From contig NZ_ANNV01000139.1 in NCBI RefSeq assembly GCF_000346755.1, positions 1 through 63,827 of the forward strand: a stretch of 63,827 nucleotides of DNA. Reading direction: 5' to 3'. A program made the position numbers and the translations under genes. The DNA comes from Pseudomonas sp. CBZ-4. GTDB taxonomy: Bacteria; Pseudomonadota; Gammaproteobacteria; Pseudomonadales; Pseudomonadaceae. The notes under the pieces are model-generated. The model was not told where the DNA came from and did no database searches. It saw nothing but the letters and a program-made list of their open reading frames with translations. Position 1 is the stretch's first letter, and each line of letters begins with the position of its first letter. Below are positions 33,865-43,900 of the stretch, in pieces.

Positions 33865-34404
33865 ATGGATGCTTTCACCGGCGAAATCCGCCTGTTCCCG
33901 TTCAACTACGCACCTCAGGATTGGGCCTATTGCGACGGCTCGGCGTTGTCGATCCAGCAGTTCCCGGCGCTGTTCTCGATACTCGGCTACACCTACGGCG
34001 GTACGTCCGGGCAGACGTTCAAACTGCCCAACTTCAATGGGCGTGCGGCAATGGGCGCCAGCCCCCAGCGATCCATTGGCATCCCCGTGGGGGCCGATCA
34101 GGTCACGCTGACACCCGCCAACCTGACCGGCCATACCCACGCGGTACAGGTGAAGGATGGCACTGAAGCCTCGGCGGCCCTGGATGTGCCCAACAGCACC
34201 GCTTATCTGGCCCAGCCCCGCAACGTACGCGTCTACAACAACACCGCGCCGCTAGCCGGCGGCCCGACCCTGCCCACCGGAACACTGACGCCCGCCGGGC
34301 AGCTCTCCCCCGGCACCAGTCCACAACGCAGCACCCTGCAGCCGTTCCTGACCTTGAGCTACTGCATCTGCCTCAATGGCGAGTACCCCGTGAAGCCATC
34401 ATGA
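33865..34404 (+). CDS. tail-collar domain protein 3
   Basis: Third paralogue, 179 aa: MDAFTGEIRLFPFNYAPQDW, YCDGSALSIQQFPALFSILG, YGGTSGQTFKLPNFNGR and a C-terminal SYCICLNGEYPVKPS. AGGAG precedes the ATG. Its stop overlaps the start of the acetyltransferase gene (ATGATG), which ties the collar genes to the GNAT gene by translation. Confidence 0.88.
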   Translation: MDAFTGEIRLFPFNYAPQDWAYCDGSALSIQQFPALFSILGYTYGGTSGQTFKLPNFNGRAAMGASPQRSIGIPVGADQVTLTPANLTGHTHAVQVKDGTEASAALDVPNSTAYLAQPRNVRVYNNTAPLAGGPTLPTGTLTPAGQLSPGTSPQRSTLQPFLTLSYCICLNGEYPVKPS

Positions 34405-34910
34405 TGCAGACCGCCGACCTCCTGGGCAGCCCCACGGAGCTGCGCACGCAGACGAGTGACGACCGGGTCTTCCTCCAGGACCTGTTCGTCGCCCGGCGCT
34501 GGGCCGAAGTCAGCCAGGTTCCGGGCTGGGACGACATCCAGCGTCGCGCATTCCTGCACGCCCAGGCGCAGTTGCAGCACCAGCACTATGAAAAACACTA
34601 CGCGACGGCGGACTTCCTGATCATCGAGCAAGCCGGCACCCCGATCGGGCGGCTGTGCGTGCAGCACACGCCCGAGGCGCTGCGTGTGGTGGACATCGCC
34701 CTGCTCCCGGACTGGCGCGGCCGGGGCATCGGCACGCAGTTGTTGCAAGCCTTGCTGGCCAAGGCCGATGCCGCCGACCAGCCCTGCGACCTGAGCGTCG
34801 AGCAAGGCAATCCGGCCCGTCGCCTGTACCACCGGCTTGGCTTTCAAGCCTGCGGTGAAACCGGCATTCACACCCAGATGCGCCGGCCCGCGCGTCCGTC
34901 CCAGGAGTAG
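34401..34910 (+). CDS. GNAT family N-acetyltransferase
   Basis: Acetyltransferase of 169 aa. The acetyl-CoA motif A is VVDIALLPDWRGRGIGTQLL (Q/RxxGxG/A) near residues 99-118, followed by LSVEQGNPARRLYHRLGF, a typical motif B. Start at 34401 or 34404 (ATGATG). It overlaps the third collar gene and so is co-translated. A substrate is not evident; acetylation of one of the neighbouring proteins is a simple idea, unproven. Confidence 0.85.
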   Translation: MMQTADLLGSPTELRTQTSDDRVFLQDLFVARRWAEVSQVPGWDDIQRRAFLHAQAQLQHQHYEKHYATADFLIIEQAGTPIGRLCVQHTPEALRVVDIALLPDWRGRGIGTQLLQALLAKADAADQPCDLSVEQGNPARRLYHRLGFQACGETGIHTQMRRPARPSQE

Positions 34911-35076
34911 CCCGGCAGCACCGACACTGACGCTTGAATGTTTACTGACTGTGATGGCAAACGATTTCTCACAGCACGCCGCACACCTGCGCGCCCCTGC
35001 CTGTGTCCATCGGCCATTTTCCGACACTTAAGCTGGACACGCACCCCAGACGGGGCGTACGGCAGGAAGCCTCAGA

Positions 35077-38000
35077 ATGATAAAAATGCTCACCCACCGT
35101 GGTGCCCGGCTGGCACGCAGACTGACCGCAGTCTTCCTGTTGCTGATGACCCTGGCCGCCCAGGCGTTGGCGGCCCCGACGATCGTAAGCCCGACGCCCG
35201 GGAGCACCCTGCCGTCTGTGGCGGTGGGCCAGAACATGAGTATCACGATTACCTCGACCGGTGGCGCGCTTCCGTTGAACGACTGGGTCGAGTGCGACGC
35301 CAGCGACCCGGATTACGCGGGTGAAACCGGCTGCCTGCCCGATGGGCTGGTGCTCGACCAATCGTTCGGCAGCGCCAGCACGCTATTGCATGGTGCGCCG
35401 ACCACAGCGGGCACTTACACCTTCCCCGTGTCCATCAATGACAACACCAATCAGGCGGGTGTCGCCTTTTACACCCTGGTGGTCACCGGCGGTGGAACAC
35501 CTACCCTGACTTCGCTAACCCCGAACAGCGGCAGCACCGCTGGCGGAACCTCGGTGACCTTGACCGGCACCAACCTGACCGGCGCCACTGGCGTCAGCTT
35601 TGGCGGCGCATTGGCCTCGGGTTTTACCGTCAACAGCGCCACCTCGATAACGGCCACCACGCCGGCCCACGCTGCGGGCGCAGTGAATGTGGTTGTGACC
35701 ACGCCCGGCGGTACGGCGACCCTGACCAATGGCTACACCTACGCCACGCCCACCGTCAGCGTCGGCCCGACCACACTGCCCAGCGGCGCGCAGAACACCG
35801 CGTATAGCACCCAGACAATCACCGCAAGCGGCGCTGCCGCACCTTATACTTTCGCCATCACCAGCGGCGCCCTGCCCGCTGGCTTGAGCCTGAGCAGCGG
35901 CGGCACCCTCAGTGGCACCCCTACTGCCAGCGGCAATTACAACATCACCGTGACCGCCACCGACGCCAACGGCGTGACAGGATCACGTGCCTACAGCTTC
36001 ACCATCAGCGCCGCGCCGACCATCAGCGTCAACCCGACGACCCTGCCCAACCCGACAGCCAACGTCGCCTACACGACCAGCCTCAGTGCGACCGGCGGCA
36101 CTGCGCCCTACAGCTACACCTTTACTTCCGGCACTCTGCCCGCAGGCTTGAGCCTGAGCAGCGGCGGCACCCTCAGTGGCACCCCGACCCAGGCTGGCAC
36201 CTACAACTTCACCGTGACCGCCACCGACGTCAACAGCGCATCCGGTTCACGCACCTACAGCGTGACCGTCAGCGCCGGCGCACCTAACGCCGGGGCGGTC
36301 AGTGTCACGGTTGCCGCCAATAGCAGCGCCAACCCGATCACCCTCAACCTCAGTGGCGGCGCGGCCACCAGCGTCGCCGTATCCAGCGCGGCCAGCCATG
36401 GCACCGCCACGGCCAGCGGTACCAGCATCACCTACACCCCGACGGCGGGCTACTCCGGTGCAGACAGCTTTACCTACACCGCCACCAATGGCAGCGGCAC
36501 GTCCAGCCCGGCCACCGTATCGCTCACGGTGAATGCACCGACCCTCAGCATTACCCCGTCTGTCCTGACTGCCCCAGCGGCAAACGTCGCCTACAGTGTC
36601 GCCCTCGGTGCCAGCGGCGGTACTGCGCCCTACAGCTACGCCATCACGTCCGGCGCATTGCCCACAGGCCTGTCCGTGAATACGTCGACGGGTCTCCTCA
36701 GTGGTACGCCGAGCGTACCCGGGGCCTACAACTTCACCGTCACCGTCACCGACACCTACGGGGCAACCGCAGGGCGCGCCTACAGCGGAACAGTCAGCGC
36801 CGGCCCACCCATCGCCGCGCCGCTGAATATCACGGTCGCGGCCAACAGCAGTGCCAACGCCGTCGCCCTCATCATCAACGGCGGCACCGCCACCAGTGTC
36901 GCGGTGACCAGCGCCGCCAGCCATGGTACCGCTACTGCTAGCGGCACCAGCATCACCTATAGCCCGACGCCGGGTTACCACGGCACAGACAGCTTCACCT
37001 ACACCGCCACCAACGGCAGCGGCACGTCCAGCCCGGCCACGGTGACCGTTACCGTGGCGGCACCCACCATCAGCATCAGCCCGCTCTCTTTGCCCAACGC
37101 TACGATAGACACCGCCTATAGCCAGACCATCAGCTCCAGTGGCAGCCTCGCGCCTTATAGCTATGCCATCTCCAGCGGCAGCCTGCCCGCAGGCTTGAGC
37201 CTGAGTCCTGCCGGCGCCCTCAGCGGCACCCCCACCGTCAGCGGCAATTTCAACTTCACGGTGACGGCTTCCGATGCGGGCACTCCCGTCTCCACAGGGG
37301 CACGGGCCTACAGCTTCACGGTCAACGCGGTCCCCCCGGTTGCCGGAGCGGTCAGTGCCACGGTTGCGGCCAACAGCAGCGCCAACCCGATCACCCTCAA
37401 CCTCAGCGGCGGCGCGGCCACCAGTGTCGCCGTCGCCAGCGCGCCCAGCCATGGCACCGCCACGGCCAGCGGCACGGCGATCACCTACACCCCGACGGCG
37501 GGGTATTCTGGCGCGGACAGCTTTACCTACACCGCCACCAACAGCAGCGGCACGTCCAGCCCGGCGACCGTGACCGTCACGATCGGCGCACCGACCATCG
37601 GCATCAGCCCGACGGTCTTGAGTGCAACCACCGCAAGCGTGCCCTTCACCACCAGCCTCAGTGCGAGCGGCGGCAACGCGCCCTACACCTACAGCATCAC
37701 CAGCGGCAGCGTGCCGAGCGGCCTGGCCCTGAACCCAGCGACCGGCAGCCTCAGCGGAATCCCAAGCGCAGCCGGCCCGTACACCTTCACCGTGACCGCC
37801 ACCGATGCCAACAGCGCGACCGGATCACGCAGCTACTCCGGGACAGTCCAAGTGGCGCAGCCTGTCGCCGGGGCGCTCAGTGCAACGGTCGCCGCCAACA
37901 GCAGCGCCAACCCGATCACCCTCAACCTCAGCGGCGGCGCGGCCACCAGCGTCGCGGTCGCCAGCGCGCCGAGCCATGGCACCGCCACGGCCAGCGGCAC

Positions 38001-40827
38001 AGGCATCACCTATACCCCTGCGGCGGGGTATTCCGGTGTGGACAGCTTCACCTACACCGCCACCAACAGCAGCGGCACGTCCAGCCCGGCGCCCGTGGCC
38101 ATTACGATCAGCGCACCGTCCATCGGCATCAGCCCGACGGTCCTGAGCCCTACCACCGCAAGCGTCGCCTTCAGCTCCACCCTGAGTGCGAGCAACGGCA
38201 CCGCGCCCTATGTCTACAGCATCACCGCCGGCAGCGTGCCGACTGGCATGACCCTGAACAGCGCGACCGGCACCCTCAGCGGCACGCCCACGGCTGCCGG
38301 CCCGTACACCTTCACCGTGACCGTCACCGACGCCAACGGCGCCAGCGGTTCGCGCGCCTACTCCGGGGCCGTCAACATCGCCGCGCCCATCGCCGGGGCG
38401 CTCAGCGCCAGCGTCGCCGCCAACAGCAGCGCCAACCCGATTACCCTCAACCTCAGCGGCGGCGCGGCCACCAGCGTCGCGGTCGCCAGCGCGCCCAGCC
38501 ATGGCACCGCCACGGCCAGCGGTACGGCCATCACCTATACCCCTGCGGCGGGGTATTCCGGTGCGGACAGCTTCACCTACACCGCCACCAACAGCAGCGG
38601 CACGTCCAGCCCGGCGCCCGTGGCCATCACGGTCAGCGCACCCACCCTTGGCATCACGCCGGCGGGGTTGGGGACTGCCACGGCAAACGTCGCCTTCACC
38701 ACCACCGTCAGTGCCAGCGGCGGCACCGCGCCCTACAGCTACAGCATCAGTAGCGGCGCAGCGCCGCCGGGCGTCACGCTGAACCCGTCCACCGGCACCC
38801 TCAGCGGCACGCCCAAGGCTGCCGGCCCTTACAGCTTCACCGTGACCGTCACCGACGCCAACGGCGCCAGCGGCTCGCGCGCCTACTCGGGGGCCGTCAA
38901 CGTCGCCGCGCCCATCGCCGCGGCGAGCAGTGCCACCGTCGCCGCCAACAGCGCTGCCAACGCGATCAGCCTCAACCTCAGCGGCGGCGCGGCCACCAGC
39001 GTCAACGTCGCCGGCGCGCCGAGCCATGGCACCGCCACGGCCAGCGGCACCGGCATCCGCTATACGCCGACGGCCGGGTATTCCGGCGCGGACAGCTTTA
39101 CCTACACCGCCACCAACAGCAGTGGCACGTCCAGCCCGGCCACCATCACGCTGACCGTCACCGCGCCGACCTTGCAGCTAACCCAGGCGTCGCTGGGCGC
39201 CGGCATGGCGGGCACTCCCTACAGCGCCACCCTCAGCGCTGCGGGCGGCACCGCGCCGTACACCTACAGCGTCAGCAGCGGCAGCCTGCCGCCCGGCATG
39301 AACCTGAACGCCAGCAGCGGTGTGCTCAGCGGTACGCCCACCAACACCCAGGCGGTGAACGTGACCATCACGGTGACCGACGCCAACGGCGCCACCGGTT
39401 TCCAGGCCTACACATTCAACGTCGCCGCCATGCCGATCAACGTCGCGCCGTCCAGCCAAGTCCTCGCCGCCGGGCAATCGGCGACCGTCGACCTGACCCA
39501 AGGCGCCAGCGGCGGCCCGTTCACCCAGGCCACCGTGGGCACCGTCACCCCAGCCTCGGCCGGCCGCGCGACCCGAGTCGGCGCCTTCTCCATGCGCTTC
39601 GTGCCGTCGGCAGCCTTTGCCGGCACGGCGATTGTCAGCTTCAGCCTGGAAAACGGCAGCGGCTCCATCGCGACGAGTTCGGTGAGCTTTATCATCGCGG
39701 CCCGCCCGGACCCGACCAAGGACGCCGACGTAATCGGCCTGCTCAACGCCCAGACCCGTGCTGCCGAACGTTTTGCCAGCACGCAGATGGACAACTTCAA
39801 CCGTCGCCTGGAGCAACTGCACCAAGTGTCCTGCAACCGCAATTCGTTCAATGCCAGCGTGAAGAAGGACGGCAAGGACGTGCCCTTGCAGGAAGTCGCC
39901 AGCGCCGTGACCCAGCACCTGGGCGGCTCGGCCAACACCACCGATGAAGAGAAAAGAAAGACCGCCGCCGAGGTCGAAGAAGGCTGCAAGCAAGATGACA
40001 TTGCCTACTGGACCGACGGCTTTATCAACAACGGTTCCACCCACGCCCGTGGCGCGCGCGACAACAGCTTCACCACCATGGGCCTGAGCGCCGGGGTGGA
40101 TTACCGCCTGTCGCCGACCGCCATCGCCGGTATCGGCTTCGGTTACGGCAACGACCGCAGCGACATCGGCAACAACAAGACCCGCAGCGACGGCGACGCC
40201 CTCGGCATCGCCACGTACCTGAGCCTGAACCTGGCACCGAAAGTGTTCGTCGATGGCGTGCTGGGCTACAACCGCATCAGCTTTGATTCGCGGCGCTACA
40301 TCACCGGCAGCAATGACGACTACGCACGCGGCTCGCGGGATGCCGACCAGTTGTTCGCCTCGCTGACCACCAGCTACGAATACCGCCAAGGCCCGCTGTC
40401 GCTCACGCCTTACGGCCGCTTGAACGCCAGTACGACACGCCTGGACGCCTTCCGTGAACGGGGCGGCGGCATCTATGGGTTGTCCTACGAGGAACAGCGC
40501 CAACAGAACGTCACCTCATTCCTCGGCCTGCGTACGGGTTATGACGTGGCGACCCGCCTCGGGGTGATGACACCCAAGGTCGGCCTGGCCTGGGGCCACA
40601 ACTTCAGTGGCAGCAGCGATTACAAGATGCGCTACACCGACCAGGGCGAGGACGGCCTGCTCTATCGGCTCAAGCCCGACCCGCTGGACAGCGACTTTGC
40701 CAACCTTGACCTGGGCGTGGACTTCAACGTCGGGCGCGCCTGGCAGATGGGCTTCTCGTACAAAACCGCGCTGGGCAGCGACGAGCGCAACGATTCGTTC
40801 CGTATCGGCATCAACGGCAAGTTCTGA
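35077..40827 (+). CDS. giant Ig-like repeat autotransporter adhesin
   Basis: Secreted surface protein of 1916 aa. A signal peptide (about residues 1-32, cleavage near QALA-APTI) precedes an IPT/TIG domain (about 141-223), eight He_PIG putative-Ig units (APYSY.ITSG.LP.GL...LSGTP) and six alternating cadherin-like units (TVAANSSANPITLNLSGGAA). A coiled linker (AERFASTQMDNFNRRLEQLH, near 1565) leads to a C-terminal autotransporter beta-barrel (about 1659-1916) ending in KF. It would be displayed on the outer surface, probably for attachment. The ATG at 35077 has AGGAAG upstream. The repeats are strongly conserved in DNA. It follows the collar/GNAT operon by 166 bases. Confidence 0.92.
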   Translation: MIKMLTHRGARLARRLTAVFLLLMTLAAQALAAPTIVSPTPGSTLPSVAVGQNMSITITSTGGALPLNDWVECDASDPDYAGETGCLPDGLVLDQSFGSASTLLHGAPTTAGTYTFPVSINDNTNQAGVAFYTLVVTGGGTPTLTSLTPNSGSTAGGTSVTLTGTNLTGATGVSFGGALASGFTVNSATSITATTPAHAAGAVNVVVTTPGGTATLTNGYTYATPTVSVGPTTLPSGAQNTAYSTQTITASGAAAPYTFAITSGALPAGLSLSSGGTLSGTPTASGNYNITVTATDANGVTGSRAYSFTISAAPTISVNPTTLPNPTANVAYTTSLSATGGTAPYSYTFTSGTLPAGLSLSSGGTLSGTPTQAGTYNFTVTATDVNSASGSRTYSVTVSAGAPNAGAVSVTVAANSSANPITLNLSGGAATSVAVSSAASHGTATASGTSITYTPTAGYSGADSFTYTATNGSGTSSPATVSLTVNAPTLSITPSVLTAPAANVAYSVALGASGGTAPYSYAITSGALPTGLSVNTSTGLLSGTPSVPGAYNFTVTVTDTYGATAGRAYSGTVSAGPPIAAPLNITVAANSSANAVALIINGGTATSVAVTSAASHGTATASGTSITYSPTPGYHGTDSFTYTATNGSGTSSPATVTVTVAAPTISISPLSLPNATIDTAYSQTISSSGSLAPYSYAISSGSLPAGLSLSPAGALSGTPTVSGNFNFTVTASDAGTPVSTGARAYSFTVNAVPPVAGAVSATVAANSSANPITLNLSGGAATSVAVASAPSHGTATASGTAITYTPTAGYSGADSFTYTATNSSGTSSPATVTVTIGAPTIGISPTVLSATTASVPFTTSLSASGGNAPYTYSITSGSVPSGLALNPATGSLSGIPSAAGPYTFTVTATDANSATGSRSYSGTVQVAQPVAGALSATVAANSSANPITLNLSGGAATSVAVASAPSHGTATASGTGITYTPAAGYSGVDSFTYTATNSSGTSSPAPVAITISAPSIGISPTVLSPTTASVAFSSTLSASNGTAPYVYSITAGSVPTGMTLNSATGTLSGTPTAAGPYTFTVTVTDANGASGSRAYSGAVNIAAPIAGALSASVAANSSANPITLNLSGGAATSVAVASAPSHGTATASGTAITYTPAAGYSGADSFTYTATNSSGTSSPAPVAITVSAPTLGITPAGLGTATANVAFTTTVSASGGTAPYSYSISSGAAPPGVTLNPSTGTLSGTPKAAGPYSFTVTVTDANGASGSRAYSGAVNVAAPIAAASSATVAANSAANAISLNLSGGAATSVNVAGAPSHGTATASGTGIRYTPTAGYSGADSFTYTATNSSGTSSPATITLTVTAPTLQLTQASLGAGMAGTPYSATLSAAGGTAPYTYSVSSGSLPPGMNLNASSGVLSGTPTNTQAVNVTITVTDANGATGFQAYTFNVAAMPINVAPSSQVLAAGQSATVDLTQGASGGPFTQATVGTVTPASAGRATRVGAFSMRFVPSAAFAGTAIVSFSLENGSGSIATSSVSFIIAARPDPTKDADVIGLLNAQTRAAERFASTQMDNFNRRLEQLHQVSCNRNSFNASVKKDGKDVPLQEVASAVTQHLGGSANTTDEEKRKTAAEVEEGCKQDDIAYWTDGFINNGSTHARGARDNSFTTMGLSAGVDYRLSPTAIAGIGFGYGNDRSDIGNNKTRSDGDALGIATYLSLNLAPKVFVDGVLGYNRISFDSRRYITGSNDDYARGSRDADQLFASLTTSYEYRQGPLSLTPYGRLNASTTRLDAFRERGGGIYGLSYEEQRQQNVTSFLGLRTGYDVATRLGVMTPKVGLAWGHNFSGSSDYKMRYTDQGEDGLLYRLKPDPLDSDFANLDLGVDFNVGRAWQMGFSYKTALGSDERNDSFRIGINGKF
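36300..39160 (+). repeat. six in-frame repeats of about 525 bp inside the adhesin gene
   Basis: The segment encoding TVAANSSANPITLNLSGG recurs at about 36313, 36838, 37366, 37891, 38416 and 38941, giving a period of 525-528 bases (175 aa, one He_PIG plus one cadherin-like unit). Units three to five are nearly identical over long stretches. Such repeats can expand or contract by recombination and may be misassembled from short reads. Confidence 0.88.
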
Positions 40828-40836
40828 TGCAACCGG

Positions 40837-40863
40837 CGGCGCCCGCCCTGGCGCCGTCCTTTT
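40837..40863 (+). terminator. rho-independent terminator after the adhesin gene
   Basis: Stem CGGCGCC (40837-40843), 6-base loop, GGCGCCG (40850-40856), then TCCTTTTCC. It lies 10 bases after the adhesin stop and separates it from the alpha-2-macroglobulin gene. Confidence 0.7.
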
Positions 40864-40955
40864 CCCGACCTGCGCCTTGGTGTGCGGCGTATCGGCGTCA
40901 TCTTTTGTATCAAAGACGCTGTAAGATACGCCGCACTTAGCCAGGGATGCTCACC

Positions 40956-43900
40956 ATGTTCGACTCGTTCAAAACGATCTGCCGCCGTTTATTCGGTGCA
41001 TTAGCGACGGTGGTGGGTGCCCTGTTCGGCCAATGGCGGCCGCCGTTCTGGCTGCGTGCCATCGGCGATGGCCTGTTGGCGCTCGGCCACAAGGCGCGCG
41101 CTTATCCGCGCCAGGCCGGGGCTGGCGTGTTGGGCCTGGTGCTGCTGGCTGCCGCCGGGTTCTATGGCTGGCAGTGGTACTCCCACCTGCCCAAGCCGCA
41201 TACCGTGAGTTATTCGCTGCACAAACCCAACCTCACCGACTACACCCAGCAGACGCCGGTTGTGGATAACCTGCAGGTGCGTTTCGCCGAGTCCGTGGCT
41301 CCGCTGGCGGCGATTGGCAAGCCGGTGAGCGCAGGCATCACCCTTAAACCGAGCGTGGCGGGCACGTGGCGCTGGTCCGATGACCGCACATTGCTGTTCG
41401 TGCCGGAGAAAGACTGGCCCATCGACGCCGGTTACACCCTGGACCTGGCGAAGAAAAACCTGCTGGCCGACGGCGTATTGCTTGACCAATACAGTGCGCA
41501 GTTCTCCACCCAACCGTTCCGCGCCACCCTGGCGCAAAACGAGCTGTACCAGGACCCGTCCAATCCGACGCTGAAGCAGCTGGTAGCTACCTTCCACTTT
41601 TCCCACCCGGTGGATGAAGACAGCCTACGCAAACGCGTATCCGTAACCCTCGGCAAAGGCCTGGCCTACCGCGACGCCCAGTTGCCCAATCGCCCGGAAA
41701 TCACCTTCGACGAGAAAAAACTCAACGCCTACGTGCGCTCCGCCGCCCTGGCCACGCCGCTGGAAAGCACGCCGGTCAGCGCCAAGCTCGACGAAGGCCT
41801 CAAGGCCCGCGACGGCGGCAACGCCAGCACGGCACCACTGGTGGCCGAAGTCACCGTGCCCGGGCGTTATCGCCTGACGTTTACTGGCGCCGACGTAAGT
41901 TTTGTCGACAACCAACGCGGCGAACCGGAGCCGGTGCTGATGTTCAGCAGCTCCAGCGCCGTAGCCGACGACACCATCGCCGGTAAGGTGCAGGCCTGGC
42001 TGCTGCCGGAAAAGGCCGAGGACGACACTCGCCCCTACAACAGCAACGACATCGACGACGCCCTGCTCGCCCGCAGCAGCAAGGTCAACCTGACCCACGT
42101 GCCCAGCGTCGAACCGCTGAACACCCTGCACGCCTTCAAGTTCAAGGCGCCAGCTGGCCGCGCTATCTATGTGCGCGTGCCGGCCAACCTGGAAGCCATC
42201 GGCGGCTATTTGGCGAAGAATCCTACTACGTCGCTGATCAGCATGCCGGCGTATCCGCGCACGTTGCAGTTCTTGTCTGACGGCGCATTGCTCAGCCTCA
42301 ATGGCGAAAAACGCCTGGGCTTCATGGCCCGTGGCGTGCCCGGCGCCCATGTGGAAATCGCCCGCCTGCTGCCCAACCAGTTGCAACACCTGGTGGACCA
42401 GAGCAGCGGCAGCTTTGCCCGGCCGAATTTCGGCAACGAGTACTTCGATCGCATGGTGGAGCGTCAGTCGCTGGACATTCCACTGTCGTCCAATGACCCG
42501 GCGAAAACCGTGTACGACAACGTCGACCTCGGCCACTACCTCACCGCCAACGGCGGGCGGCGCGGCATCTTTGTGCTCAAGCTCAGCCCTCAGGACGAGC
42601 CGGTCGAGCGCACCTTCGAGTACGACCGCAGCAGCACCAGCGACCTGCGGTTTATCGTGGTGACGGACCTGGGCATCATCGCCAAGCGCTCCAGCGACGG
42701 CAGCCATGATGTGTATGTGCAATCCATCGGCAACGGTTCGCCGGTGTCGGATGCGCAAGTCGATATCATCGGCCGCAATGGCTTGCCGGTCAGCAGCGGA
42801 CGCACCGACGCCGAAGGTCACGCGCATTTCGCCAAGCTGGATGAACTGCGCCGTGAGAAAACGCCGCTGATGTATGTGGTCACTCGCGGCAACGATCAAT
42901 CCTTCCTGCCGATTGCCCGTCAGTCCCAGCAGCTGGATTTGTCGCGTTTCGATGTAGGCGGTTTGGAAGAAGACGGCGCGATTGATCGTCTCAGCGCCTA
43001 CCTGTTTACCGATCGCGGCCTGTACCGCCCGGGCGAAACCGCGCACCTGGGCATGATCGTGCGCAGCGGCAACTGGCAAGGCGCCCTGCAAGGCCTGCCG
43101 GTGGAACTGCAAATCACCGACCCACGTGGCCTGGAAGTGATCCGCCAGCCGCTGAAGCTGTCCGCCAGCGGTTTTGAGACCTTTGACTTCCCCAGCAGCG
43201 AAGTCGCCCCCGCCGGGGAGTACACCGCAACCTTGCAGTTGATCGGCCAGAAGCAGACCCGCACCGACCTGGGCAGCGTGAGCTTCAAGGTCCGCGACTT
43301 CGAACCGGACCGCATGAAGGTCAGCCTGAGCCTGCACGACACCCCCGTGCAGGGCTGGATTCCACCGGACCAGGTGGTGGCCAAAGTCACCGCGATGCAC
43401 CTGTTCGGCGCCCCGGCCGCTGGCCGCCGGGTCACTGCAAAAATGTCCCTGAGCCCAACGCTCGCGGCCTTCGAGCGTTACCCCGACTACCGCTTCCGTC
43501 TCAACGATGGCCTGGAAGACGCCACTACCGAAGACCTGGCCGAAACCAGCGTGGACGACAACGGCCAGGCCGTGCTCGACCTCAACCTGCAACGTTTCGC
43601 CAACAGCACCTATCGCTTGCAGGTCATGACCCAGGTGTTCGAAGCCGAGGGCGGGCGCAATGTGGCGGCGCAAAGTGCGTTGCTGGTGTCGTCTGCACCC
43701 TACCTGGTCGGTGTGAAAAGTCAGGATTCGCTGTCGTACGTCGCCAAGGATGCGCCGCGCCAGGTGCAATGGCTGGCCGTCGCGCCAGACCTTTCGACGG
43801 TAGCCGTGGACGGCCTGACCAGCGAAGTGGTCGAGCACCGCTACGTGTCGGTGCTGGTGAAACAGTCCAACGGAACCTACAAGTACGAGTCGCGCATCAA

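Noticed and set aside
32675..34404. Prophage or tailocin remnant
   Set aside because: Only collar-domain proteins are present; no capsid, sheath, baseplate, holin or integrase genes nearby.
36300..39160. CRISPR-like array
   Set aside because: Repeats are 525 bp, in frame and coding; no short direct repeats with unique spacers.
41625..43838. 737-codon minus-strand open frame within the alpha-2-macroglobulin gene
   Set aside because: No recognisable motifs, no start signal and fully inside a real gene; antisense shadow.
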